Source: Nostoc sp. B(2019) (lineage in GTDB: Bacteria > Cyanobacteriota > Cyanobacteriia > Cyanobacteriales > Nostocaceae). From it: a stretch of DNA of 64,000 bases. The stretch covers positions 29,298-93,297 of the forward strand of contig NZ_WVID01000010.1 of NCBI RefSeq assembly GCF_010091925.1, read 5' to 3'. The notes beneath the pieces were generated by a model, which saw only the letters and a list, made by a program, of their open reading frames with translations, had not been told where the DNA came from and searched no databases. A program made the position numbers and the translations under genes. The first letter of the stretch is position 1; every line of letters begins with the position of its first letter. Shown here in pieces: positions 15,761-24,323 of the stretch.

Positions 15761-18313
15761 TTATGACTGCAACGCAGACACTCCCATAGGGCCGCGAGTT
15801 ACGCCCAACTGATTTTGTAGCTTCAATTCTCGCCAAAGTTGGGAACCTGTAATCTCGCCTTGCAGTAATTGGCGGTAGCAATATATCGTTTTAGCCACTT
15901 GGTCTGCTGTCTCATTCACAAACTCGATGCGAAAGTGACCTAATCCCAAATCTCTGAGACGTTGTACGTACTCGGCTCCTGTTTGAGCAGTGCCATTAAA
16001 TACAGTATTACGACAACCTACATCTGCCTTGAGGATGTGTTCACTACCGACACGATCTCTTAATTTTACTTCGTGCTTTTCGCAAGGTCGTCCACAGTTA
16101 GTGTAGTCTGTACCCGTCGATAGAAAGGCACAAAAAACACAATGCTCCATGTGAAACATTGGCATCTGTTGATGAATTGTCACCTCAAACCACTGAGGTG
16201 AGCAACTGGTAAGTAAGTCTTCCAGTTGGGTGATATTCAGATCATAGGAAGCCGTTAGCCGTTCTAAGCCAAAGTTGTGCTGAAAGTAGTCCGCCGTTAA
16301 GGGGTTGGCAACGTTGAGCGAGAAATCTCCAATACAACGGTCTGCTGCAAAGAATTGCAGCTGGTCATAGTTCCGTACCAGATAGCCATCTGCTTCTGAG
16401 GCACGTACTTGTTGCAAAATCCAGTTTTCCCCAGGTTTGGTAATCCGGGGAGGCGCAACCCAGATAGTTTGATTAGCAATAGTTTGACCGTCGCGCACCA
16501 TCTGCACAGCCTTTCTGTAAGCGCGGGGGTCTTCAAATTCACAATACAGCGTTTGGATTCCTGCTTGGAGTGCGGCTTGGAGTTGTTTGAGATTTCTGAC
16601 TAGGACAATGAGTGAGGGGGAGTTAAGGAGTGGGGGAATGGGAGAAGGAAGTAAATCTGCGAGGGAAGCATTTAAAGATAATTGCCAGCGTTTGGGTTGA
16701 CTTCGCAACTCTTCCAACTGCGTCACAATTTCTCGCCGCATTCGGTTCAACTCACTTACGGGCAGTATAACAGCACCGTTGAGGTGATTGGTTAGAGTTG
16801 CTAAACAGAAGGGGGTGTTACCAAGACGACCCAACTGTTCTTGTAAACGGTCTGTAGTTAGGGGTTTGGTGTGCGCCTCTACAAGTGAAATTGCAGACTC
16901 TACCTGTACGATATTACCAAGATCATCACGGGCGATCGCCATCAATGTCTGACCAACTTCTCCATAAACCTCTAGGTGAATGGGACGCTGAAATTGCGGA
17001 TTTTCTCCAGCAAAACTCTGACGCAATTGCTTATCAAGTTCTGGATCATTGGTTTTCCAAACTTTATCGCCCACATGCACCCGACGCAGGTTTAAGTCAT
17101 GCCGGCCAAAGGTCAGCATAGCTTCTTTGCCCTTCTGCACCACCGCGTAGACTCGGCCTCCTTCTTCCTTAGCTTCTGGATGACCGTAGTCAAAAACAAT
17201 TCCATCCCCTGGCTTAACTGGTGCTTCTAGTCTGAGTGTCACTTGTTCATTGTGGATGCGAGTGACTTGGCCCAAGTAAACCCCGCGCTTTTTGCCAAAG
17301 CGGGCATGAACCAATTCTTGATTATTAATCCCGCCAAACCAGCCTGTATGTAGTCCGCGAGAAAATGCCATTTCTAAGTTATGTCGTTCCTGAGAAGTTG
17401 AGGGGGAGATGGGCAAATGGGGCAGTTTCATTGTTGATATACCCTTGTCCTTTTCCAATTGCACCATCACACGATCAAGCGCTTCTCGATAAACACGGGT
17501 TACATTGGCAACATACTCTGGGGCTTTCAGACGGCCTTCAATCTTGAGACAAGTTACTCCTGACTTGACTAAATCTGGCAAAACTTCTAGCCCAGCTAGG
17601 TCTTGAGGACTAAGTAAATATTTGCGATCGCCTAAATTTACAACCTCCCCATCAGTAATTAACTCGTAGGGCATTCGGCAAGCTTGAGCACATTCGCCTC
17701 TGTTAGCAGAACGTCCGCCCAAAGCTTCACTAGTTAAGCACTGACCGGAATAAGCAACGCACAAAGCACCGTGAACAAATACCTCTAAAGGCAGCGAAGT
17801 ATCCTGTTGAGTAATCTGCTGCTGAATTTTATTGATTTCCTTTAGAGAACATTCACGCGCCAGCACCACCAGCTGACAGCCAAGAGACTTAGCAAATTCT
17901 ACCCCAGCGGCGCTGGTGATCGTCATCTGAGTTGAGGCATGGATAGGAAAATCGGGAGAAATGTGACGGATAAGACGACATATACCCACATCTTGGACAA
18001 TCACCGCATCGACACCTGCGGCAATAATTGTACGGAGATATTGCTGTGCTGCTGCTAGTTCTTTAGGGAAGATTAGTGTATTAAGGGTAACGTAGCCCTT
18101 GACGCCCCGGAGGTGCAGAAATGCCATCAATTGGGGTAAGTCTGCTTCAGTAAAATTTTGCGCCCGCATTCGGGCATTGAACCGATCCAAGCCGAAGTAA
18201 ATCGCATCTGCCCCATTTTCCACAGCAGCTTTAGCACAGTCCCAGTTACCTGCTGGCGCGAGTAGTTCAGGACGTTGAAGAGAGGGCAGGGAATGGAGGC
18301 GATCGCTTTTCAT
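15761..18313 (-). CDS. U32-family protein with DUF3656 (RlhA-like)
   Basis: An 850-residue member of the U32 peptidase family in its long, DUF3656-containing form. The closest characterised relative is E. coli RlhA, which hydroxylates 23S rRNA C2501, so an RNA-modifying role is more likely than proteolysis. The N-terminal TIM-barrel begins ELLAPAGNWDCAKAAVENGA. The family signature EVFVHGALCVAYSGQC is at about 182-197, followed by RGECAQACRMPYEL. A middle beta-barrel part and DUF3656 region follow, and a second cysteine cluster (MEHCVFCAFL, TNCGRPCEKH) appears around 720-745. These cysteines probably bind an iron-sulphur cluster. The start ATG 18313 lies inside the direct repeat R1, whose other copies flank the neighbouring accessory genes. 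Confidence 0.9.
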   Translation of the reverse strand: MKSDRLHSLPSLQRPELLAPAGNWDCAKAAVENGADAIYFGLDRFNARMRAQNFTEADLPQLMAFLHLRGVKGYVTLNTLIFPKELAAAQQYLRTIIAAGVDAVIVQDVGICRLIRHISPDFPIHASTQMTITSAAGVEFAKSLGCQLVVLARECSLKEINKIQQQITQQDTSLPLEVFVHGALCVAYSGQCLTSEALGGRSANRGECAQACRMPYELITDGEVVNLGDRKYLLSPQDLAGLEVLPDLVKSGVTCLKIEGRLKAPEYVANVTRVYREALDRVMVQLEKDKGISTMKLPHLPISPSTSQERHNLEMAFSRGLHTGWFGGINNQELVHARFGKKRGVYLGQVTRIHNEQVTLRLEAPVKPGDGIVFDYGHPEAKEEGGRVYAVVQKGKEAMLTFGRHDLNLRRVHVGDKVWKTNDPELDKQLRQSFAGENPQFQRPIHLEVYGEVGQTLMAIARDDLGNIVQVESAISLVEAHTKPLTTDRLQEQLGRLGNTPFCLATLTNHLNGAVILPVSELNRMRREIVTQLEELRSQPKRWQLSLNASLADLLPSPIPPLLNSPSLIVLVRNLKQLQAALQAGIQTLYCEFEDPRAYRKAVQMVRDGQTIANQTIWVAPPRITKPGENWILQQVRASEADGYLVRNYDQLQFFAADRCIGDFSLNVANPLTADYFQHNFGLERLTASYDLNITQLEDLLTSCSPQWFEVTIHQQMPMFHMEHCVFCAFLSTGTDYTNCGRPCEKHEVKLRDRVGSEHILKADVGCRNTVFNGTAQTGAEYVQRLRDLGLGHFRIEFVNETADQVAKTIYCYRQLLQGEITGSQLWRELKLQNQLGVTRGPMGVSALQS

Positions 18314-18389
18314 CAGTCTAAGGGTTAAGGTAGCACCATAGTGATTTTATCGAAGTTGGTGGGAGATGGTGAGGTAAAGGGGCGATCGC
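18302..18389. repeat. Direct repeat R1 (U32 start and leader)
   Basis: An 88-bp segment covering the start codon and upstream leader of the U32 gene. It recurs at 20399-20486 with one mismatch and, in part, at 22618-22645. All copies have the same orientation and enclose the accessory gene pairs. Confidence 0.9.
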
Positions 18390-18493
18390 TTTTTGAAAAT
18401 AACAAACTATTATAAGTTGTACAGATTTTTAAACCATATTAAAAATGGCTGCGCCTTTGGATGCTGGGGATTCAGAATTTCATACTTGATCGC

Positions 18494-19060
18494 TTAATGT
18501 AGTTGTCTTCCTGGTTCTTCTTGCCATGCTAGCCAAATGTAAATTTTAGCTTTATCAAGATAAGAATCTTTGAATGACGCTCCTTTGCTTTTTGCTTTTT
18601 TTGCTATTTCTTGAGCATATTGCCAAATCGTTTCGCCTTCATCTCTAATCATGTAGGCTAAAAACGTTTCTAACATACCTCTCATTTGGTTATCTGGCAT
18701 AATCCAGATACCAAACTTAATTCCATTTTTCGTAATATGGATAAGTCCTGTCTCTGATATTTCTTCAGGAATTTCAGGGATACTTGGCAAACAAGCATTT
18801 CTTATACTTATCCAACGTGTAGGCAAATCTTCGTCTGCGTCTATTATTATGCCTAAATGGGTAAGACCTGATGCTTTTAATTCAGTAGATATAAGGTTTG
18901 CATCAATGTTTTTGTAACCTCCACAATCTTCTATTAACACAATGGCTTCTTTTTTGTTATCACCCCAGCGAATTCCGTTCTTTTCTATTAATTCTGGTAT
19001 AACTCGTAGATCTTCCGGCCCTTCTACTAACAGCTTCTTCGCTACATAACCTTTTGCCAT
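18494..19060 (-). CDS. DUF3226 TOPRIM-like protein
   Basis: A 188-residue soluble protein starting MAKGYVAKKLLVEGPEDLRV. KLLVEGPED supplies the TOPRIM catalytic glutamate, and LGIIIDADED supplies the DxD metal-binding acids, followed by the C-terminal segment FGIWIMPDNQMRGMLETFL typical of DUF3226. TOPRIM domains of this type act as nucleases in OLD-family proteins and in defence modules such as PARIS (ATPase AriA plus TOPRIM AriB). The gene starts 2 nt after the stop of the ATPase gene upstream, so the two are an operon and probably a functional pair. A defence role is inference from architecture. DNA is AT-rich compared with flanking core genes. Confidence 0.85.
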   Translation of the reverse strand: MAKGYVAKKLLVEGPEDLRVIPELIEKNGIRWGDNKKEAIVLIEDCGGYKNIDANLISTELKASGLTHLGIIIDADEDLPTRWISIRNACLPSIPEIPEEISETGLIHITKNGIKFGIWIMPDNQMRGMLETFLAYMIRDEGETIWQYAQEIAKKAKSKGASFKDSYLDKAKIYIWLAWQEEPGRQLH

Positions 19061-19062
19061 TA

Positions 19063-20217
19063 CTAACGTACCTCAATTTCTCTTTCAGCAGCAATGACAA
19101 TTTGAGGTTCTGTAAAAACTATACTTGTTTCTTTATCTTTTTCAATTCTGTGAATAGTAATTCCATCCTCAGTTGCATCTTCCTGCTCTGCAATACTGGC
19201 TAAACTAGTCCAACAATCACTATTGTGAGTAGTTGCGAAAACTTGCACATTTAATCTTTTGGCTGTTTCCCAAATCAGTTTCCACATATCAGACATAGCT
19301 GTAAAATGGAGTCCGGTATCAATCTCATCAACAAATAAGTATCCGTCTTTAGCACACACTATAGCTAGTGCAAGTCCTAAGATACGCCAAATACCATCAC
19401 CCATACTACCAATTGGTACACGCTGATTACTATCAGAAAGAAGGATAAAAAAACCGCCCCGCGAATCTAAGGAATACCTAGACTTTCGAGAACTAACTGG
19501 AGCAATTCGTTGAATTTTAGAGTCTATTCTATGAAGTGCCTGCTCTACAAGTTTTTCTTCAGGTGTTAGTACTATCTGATCAAATAGTTCAATCATTTTC
19601 TCGGTTCCTAGAGAAGATGATGTTATAAATTGTATTTTTGGTGCTGGATTTTTAATATCTCTAGGCAATTGGCGAGTATAATCATCTATAGGAAGTCCGC
19701 CATTAGCTGATAGCGGTAGTCTCCAAGGCTTTTCTTCTCGCCCATAATTCCACTTAATACTGAAATCTAATTCCCTTAACGCATCTGGGACTTCATCATA
19801 TATTTCATCATATAGAAACTCACGCGATGAGCTAAGTGGCTCTTTTGAAGATATTTTGCGTACTTCTATTGATACAACAAGCTCCTCTTAAATATTGCCA
19901 TTAGTACCTGTTATTGAAAATTTGCTCCCCAGTTCAATCTCGTGACCATAAAAAAGGTGACGAACATCAAGGTCTTGAGCTTGAACTAACCTTAACCTAC
20001 GTTCACTACGCTCATCATCAAAAAAATATTCACTCCGGTTAGTCATTGTCTGACGTAGTGGATCAAGATTATTCCGTGAGCATAAAAGTTGAATAGCTTC
20101 TAGTATTGATGTTTTGCCGGTATTGTTTTTACCAACAAGTAGGTTGACTCTACCAAGTTGCTGAAGTTCAAAAGATTGGAAACTCCGAAAATTCTCTATT
20201 TTTATCGTCTTCAACAT
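19063..20217 (-). pseudogene. AAA/ABC-type ATPase split by an in-frame TAA
   Basis: Reading from ATG 20217 gives a RecF/OLD-like ATPase: MLKTIKIENFRSFQSFELQQ, then Walker A LVGKNNTGKTSILEA (about residues 28-42). After NGNI comes a TAA at 19888-19890. The same frame then stays open (EELVVSIEVRKISS onward) through the signature-like GSMGDGIWRILGLALAI and Walker B YLFVDEIDTGLH to the stop at 19063-19065. Without the TAA this is one protein of about 384 residues, a normal length for this ATPase type. A single substitution therefore separates the Walker A half from the Walker B half. Possible explanations are a recent nonsense mutation, a sequencing error or readthrough; separate expression of both halves is less likely. 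It pairs with the TOPRIM gene 2 nt downstream. Confidence 0.85.
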
Positions 20218-20339
20218 AATTTTGCTAGCCGGAGACAACAAAGAGTTAATGACTGGTATTAGTATAAGCAGTCCTAACACCTCTCACTCTAGCAAAAACA
20301 GGCGATCGCCTTTATTAATTGAGATAAATTAGGCGATAT

Positions 20340-20373
20340 CTTCTCTGCGACACGCTGCGTGAACGCAGAGAAG
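20340..20373. repeat. Palindromic mini repeat (CTTCTCTGCG family)
   Basis: CTTCTCTGCG and CGCAGAGAAG form a 10-bp inverted repeat around CGCTGCGTG. The same family appears at 42754-42799 and, in part, near 36358. It lies immediately beside repeat R2. Confidence 0.7.
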
Positions 20374-20380
20374 GAGCGTC

Positions 20381-20486
20381 AGTGGCTTGTCGCTAGACAT
20401 CGCTTTTCATCAGTCTAAGGGTTAAGGTAGCACCATAGTGATTTTATCGAAGTTGGTGAGAGATGGTGAGGTAAAGGGGCGATCGC
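20381..20486. repeat. Direct repeat R2
   Basis: Positions 20399-20486 match R1 (18302-18389) at 87 of 88 bases. Positions 20381-20426 match R3 (22600-22645) at about 42 of 46 bases. R2 therefore carries both the U32-leader part and a left extension (AGTGGCTTGTCGCTAGACAT) shared only with R3. It sits between the ATPase/TOPRIM pair and the ParA/HEPN pair. With the palindrome at 20340 it fills the 350-bp space between the two pairs. Confidence 0.9.
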
Positions 20487-20567
20487 AGTCTTTATTTTTC
20501 TATAACGATTGTCTGCCATCTTGCCCAATTAGTTAGTTAACAATTTCTACCCTTGATCCACTCAAAG

Positions 20568-21317
20568 CTACAAAATTTGATGAATACTCTCTACAACCTG
20601 CTCAAGAAAATCAACTGTATCACCAACCATTGATTCGTCAATATACCAGCGATTACCTATGTTGAGGGTAGGATCTATATCTGCTTCATGAGCAATTTTG
20701 TTTCTGCGATCCACAATTAGAGTAAGTTGTTGCTTAATATCTTTAGAAGGCTTACTCATTTTAGTAGCAACTTCATCCCACAATTTTTTATCCGAAATTT
20801 GTCTAATTGCATCAGCTATTTTATCAGGTTGCTGAAAGCTTTGATAACTTAGACGTTCTCGAATCTCGTCTTCTAACCATGAAGTATTATTTAATCTGTT
20901 CAAAATAATATTTGATATAGCTGGAATTAGACCAGAAATAGTATCAGACTGCTGTAAAAAGTTAGCTCCATAAACCTGCTGCATATCACTCTCTATCCAA
21001 GAGGCGATATCTATAGCTATTCTTCTATCCTCACGGGCGCTTCCCAAGGAAACTTGAAAACGGGAAAAGGCTGATTGAGTGGTATTAGCTGAAGATGCTG
21101 GTTCAGTACGTTGTCCTCGATGAATTTCCAGCATACCCAATGTGACAACCTCATGGATATAATAATCCAAGGCACTCACAGTTAAAACTAGAGCAGCTCG
21201 TAAAATGTCTGAAAGATCCAGGACAGCAGTAGCTTGAGCCTTAACAGAAGTATGAAGAGCAATCAGATCCCGAACACGCTGGATACTAATGCGAAATTGG
21301 TCAAGCGCTGACTGCAT
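20568..21317 (-). CDS. HEPN-domain protein, putative RNase (RiboL-PSP-HEPN type)
   Basis: A largely helical protein of 249 residues from ATG 21317 (a TTG lies 18 nt upstream). Near the C-terminus RRNKIAHEADID contains the HEPN catalytic signature R-x4-H with a polar residue after the Arg (RNKIAH). N-terminal helices include SALDYYIHEVVTLGMLEI, a pattern seen in the MAE_28990/RiboL-PSP group of HEPN proteins. HEPN proteins of this kind are metal-independent RNases found in toxin-antitoxin and abortive-infection systems. The start overlaps the 3' end of the ParA-like gene by 17 nt, indicating translational coupling. No MNT-type nucleotidyltransferase antitoxin is present; the ATPase is the only partner. 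Confidence 0.82.
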   Translation of the reverse strand: MQSALDQFRISIQRVRDLIALHTSVKAQATAVLDLSDILRAALVLTVSALDYYIHEVVTLGMLEIHRGQRTEPASSANTTQSAFSRFQVSLGSAREDRRIAIDIASWIESDMQQVYGANFLQQSDTISGLIPAISNIILNRLNNTSWLEDEIRERLSYQSFQQPDKIADAIRQISDKKLWDEVATKMSKPSKDIKQQLTLIVDRRNKIAHEADIDPTLNIGNRWYIDESMVGDTVDFLEQVVESIHQIL

Positions 21318-22362
21318 AACTGGATGATAGTGCAATAATTTTATCTGCTAAGTCAGAAAAAGTTGTTTTAAATTCTTCTTGCTTTTTTTGATTATTTTCG
21401 CGTACTATACCTGTCTGCCCTAATTGTTCCGTTGTAAGTGCATAAACCGGTGTACTGTGTTTTTGTGATAGAGCAATCAAACTGTTAAAATTAGAAATTT
21501 TTGTTAGAGTACAACTACCATTCATACCCTGCTCAGTATAGACTGGCTTAGGTAATAACAAATCATTTTTATCTAGAATTGGGACTAATTTATCAATTAC
21601 TGTATTCTCTATTTTCTCTATCCATGTTTGAAATGCTGCTGTTTCTTTACCCCTAATAATTCTATAGTTTTGAACTATGGTTCCTAAAAATTTCAAGGTA
21701 AATTCTGGAAATGGATAAGCAGCTTCCTTTAATATAGGGTTTGCGCTTGCCATCCTTGCCCAACCACACCACTTTGATAAAATTCTAGACAGAGAATCAA
21801 TTGCCATCACAGAAAAAAAATCAGCAGTTGTAGGCACTAAGAAAAAGTCACTTGTCATTAGTAAGTTCTGATTTATTGATCCTAAACTTGGACTCATATC
21901 AATCAGAATATAGTCAGCATTAAATTTATTAGCAGTTTTTTCCAAGAGATCAGAAATAGCACCTGGCAAGTTTTTGAGTGTCTGAATGGAGCCGCTGAGT
22001 TCCTGCGCGATGCCTAATGTTACTTCGTATTCAGCAAAGCCAACATGACCAGGTAATAAAAATAAACCTTCTTGTCCTTGTATCGGAATACAATCTACAG
22101 CTTCAATAGCCCGTGGCTGTGACTCAAAAGCAGGAGCCAAGCCAGTTTTTATATTTGAATGTGTGTTGTAAATGTTTTCTATCCTTGCCTCGTCATCTTC
22201 AGTCTCTTCTTTTAGAGCTATTCCTGTTAGATTACATTGAGGATCAGTATCTACAAGGATAACTCTCTTACCCTTTGAAGCAAGCATCCAACCTAAGTTA
22301 AAAGTTGTTGTGGTCTTACTGACACCACCTTTATGATTGAACAAGGCAATCTTGTGAACCAT
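21301..22362 (-). CDS. ParA/MinD-like ATPase partnered with HEPN
   Basis: A 353-residue P-loop ATPase of the SIMIBI class. The deviant Walker A is FNHKGGVSKTTTTFNLGWML (about residues 8-27), Walker A' is VILVDTDPQCNLTG, and Walker B is YILIDMSPSLGSINQNLL. The C-terminal about 90 residues are charged and helical. Chromosomal ParA proteins normally neighbour parB or partition cargo genes, but none is here. Instead the gene overlaps a HEPN gene by 17 nt. Its upstream region carries a 27-bp inverted repeat (22398-22424) suited to autoregulation. I infer that it regulates or switches the HEPN effector. A partition role for an integrated mobile element is the alternative. Confidence 0.88.
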   Translation of the reverse strand: MVHKIALFNHKGGVSKTTTTFNLGWMLASKGKRVILVDTDPQCNLTGIALKEETEDDEARIENIYNTHSNIKTGLAPAFESQPRAIEAVDCIPIQGQEGLFLLPGHVGFAEYEVTLGIAQELSGSIQTLKNLPGAISDLLEKTANKFNADYILIDMSPSLGSINQNLLMTSDFFLVPTTADFFSVMAIDSLSRILSKWCGWARMASANPILKEAAYPFPEFTLKFLGTIVQNYRIIRGKETAAFQTWIEKIENTVIDKLVPILDKNDLLLPKPVYTEQGMNGSCTLTKISNFNSLIALSQKHSTPVYALTTEQLGQTGIVRENNQKKQEEFKTTFSDLADKIIALSSSYAVSA

Positions 22363-22397
22363 CTTATTTTGCTTGTGATACTTCTAAAATCTTTTGA

Positions 22398-22424
22398 ATA
22401 CAGGTATTATTTTAGAACCTGTAT
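22398..22424 (-). promoter_or_regulatory. Inverted-repeat operator candidate upstream of the ParA/HEPN genes
   Basis: ATACAGGT (22398-22405) and ACCTGTAT (22417-22424) are perfect inverted repeats separated by 11 bp, 36 bp upstream of the ParA start codon. The centre-to-centre distance is about two helical turns, as for a dimeric repressor site. The direct repeat CTTCTAAAA flanks it (22381 and 22439). Confidence 0.5.
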
Positions 22425-22599
22425 GACTTAAATATAGCTTCTAAAAAGCTTACAGAACAGCAAGTTTTTTAACGCACTTTATGCCAATTCACCAAAATCA
22501 GCACTTTCCGTTTACGATGTAACAAGCTCAAAATTTACCTTGTTGTATAAATCTTGTAGAGAGATTTCAGAGGGTACGGTTACAAAAGCGTAGACGCAA

Positions 22600-22645
22600 A
22601 GTGGCTTGTTGCCAGATATCGCTTTTCATCAGTCTAAGAGTTAAG
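22600..22645. repeat. Direct repeat R3 (partial copy)
   Basis: A 46-bp segment matching R2 (20381-20426) with about four differences, including ATCGCTTTTCATCAGTCTAAG. The last 28 bp also match R1. It lies beyond the ParA/HEPN pair and just before the DUF4058 pseudogene. The rest of the 375-bp gap 22363-22737 holds only the operator candidate. Confidence 0.8.
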
Positions 22646-22737
22646 TCAAGAGTTATAGGGAGTTAACGCAGTCCTTTTTCTCCCAACAGTGCATCCACCC
22701 AAACTCTATTCTCTTCTGACAGTTGTGATGCTAGCTC

Positions 22738-23448
22738 TTAACTATAATCTATTACTAAGTCGTAACTTGCGCGGTCATAAATTCCAGTTAATAAACTCAG
22801 CAAATCTATCAAAGGTTCACGATCGCCAGTTCGCAAAGGCAGGGAAAATGAAGGAATTGCATCTTGCAAATTGAAGGCATATAAATCAGATTGCGGACGA
22901 TTTTCCCCTCGACTAACTAAAATGCGATAATCATTTTGCGTACCATCGCCAAAAACTAGCATTGGTTCCCCGCTACGCAATAAATCAATTTCTAGTAGAT
23001 GTGTTGAACTTCCTAACACGCGCTGTCGCTTATTCTCGTATGCGTTGCGTCCTTCTCCTGGGCGTTTATTTTTCGGTGAGAGAACTTCAATCACTGTCAC
23101 CACTTCTTTTGTTCCCACCTTTCGCACCTCTAAATATCTCTCCTTTGTTGTCTCCGGCATAGGAACTGTGACCGTTTTAGGCTGAACGACAGGTGCAGCT
23201 ACAGCTACATTCGGCATCTAAGGATTTATTGCTGTCTGTGAATTTTGTATCACCACATCGGGAATCCCAACTAAGAGTCTATCATCGCCAGTAGTTTGAT
23301 AAATTCGTTCTTCAATGGCGACAAAATATTTGGGACGCAGTTGAGGAGAGAGGAAATCTGCGATCGCTACTATTAGTCTCCCATGTACTCCTGGCCATAA
23401 TTCAGGATCTTCTAAATATGGATTCATTCCTGGAAATGGGGAAGGCAT
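22738..23448 (-). pseudogene. DUF4058 protein interrupted by an in-frame TAG
   Basis: DUF4058 proteins are common single-domain proteins of about 240-260 residues in cyanobacteria, with unknown function and a nuclease-like (Uma2-related) look. The start MPSPFPGMNPYLEDPELWPG at 23448 is the family hallmark. The frame runs to INP and then meets TAG at 23218-23220. The very next codon is ATG and the same frame continues through VTVIEVLSPKNKRPGEGR, a typical core motif, to 22738. The sum, 236 codons, is the normal family length. One C-to-T change (CAG to TAG) would explain it. The second half could be translated from the ATG following the stop. I call it a recent pseudogene; error or split expression are alternatives. 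Confidence 0.85.
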
Positions 23449-23521
23449 ACAGATACCTCAAAATCAAATTTTTGACTTTTCTTTTAACCCCTCCTTTTTC
23501 GTGGTAGAAGGGTGTGTAGTT

Positions 23522-24061
23522 CTAAGAACAACTAGTAAGGGCAGCACCACACTGATCTTCCCTTGCTAACCAACCCTTGACACCTTGATATTCTACCCGC
23601 GCCCAATCTCCCTGACAGCCTAACAATTTAATATTCACACCAGCGGGAATTTTTCCCACTTTTCGGCCTTGCTGATTAGCATTAGCGTAAATATCTACGC
23701 CATTAGTAGCATAGCCCCGCGATGATATGCCTAAGTTTTGCACAAAAACCCATCCAGTTCCTTGAAAACCATCGCTAGCGTTAGTAATCTGTACCCATTT
23801 TCCCAAGGCTGCAACAATCTGAACTGTTTCATGGATAGGTATTTGCCCTAGAATTTTGTTTCTGACACTTGCACCACTCCGCACATTTAAACCTTGTAGA
23901 TCTGTATCAGTGACGTAGGCAAGAATATCACACTTATTTTCATTAGTTGATTTTGCTAAAACGATTTGATTGGCTATACCAGTATTGATAATTACGCTAA
24001 CACAACTTAGTCCTAATACTATAGCTAGCTTTGATGGTGAGTTTTTCACATTTTTTGTCAT
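23522..24061 (-). CDS. Exported protein with two bacterial SH3 domains
   Basis: A 179-residue protein with an N-terminal membrane or signal segment (SKLAIVLGLSCVSVIINTGI). Two SH3b-like units follow: GLNVRSGASVRNKILGQIP with VQIVAALGKWVQI, and VDIYANANQQGRKVGKIPAG with GCQGDWARVEYQGVKGWLAR. Bacterial SH3 domains bind peptidoglycan or peptides, so a cell-wall location is likely. Three C-terminal cysteines may form disulphides. It starts with ATG at 24061 and stands alone between the DUF4058 pseudogene and ubiD. Confidence 0.85.
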   Translation of the reverse strand: MTKNVKNSPSKLAIVLGLSCVSVIINTGIANQIVLAKSTNENKCDILAYVTDTDLQGLNVRSGASVRNKILGQIPIHETVQIVAALGKWVQITNASDGFQGTGWVFVQNLGISSRGYATNGVDIYANANQQGRKVGKIPAGVNIKLLGCQGDWARVEYQGVKGWLAREDQCGAALTSCS

Positions 24062-24253
24062 ATTTTCTCTATTTTCCTGGTATCAGTACCCAAGGCAACG
24101 GTCTTATTTGTATCTCAAATCATACCTGAAAAAATAGAGTTAATTGATAATACAGAAATGCTTCATTGTCTCAAAGCTTTTTCTGATAAAAAAACAGATA
24201 TTTATATCAAACTAGATTATCCAGATTTTTCTTTCTTAAATTTTATTATTTTG

Positions 24254-24285
24254 TCAGTTTGACTGACGAAAATCAGCCAAACTGA
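24254..24285 (-). terminator. Hairpin downstream of ubiD
   Basis: TCAGTTTG-A-CTGA pairs with TCAG-C-CAAACTGA around a 6-nt loop (12 pairs, one mismatch). It lies 39 bp after the ubiD stop on the minus strand, followed by an A/T-rich tract rather than a clean T-run. Confidence 0.5.
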
Positions 24286-24323
24286 TAACTAGTGTAGATT
24301 TTTATTGGTTACAATCCAACACT

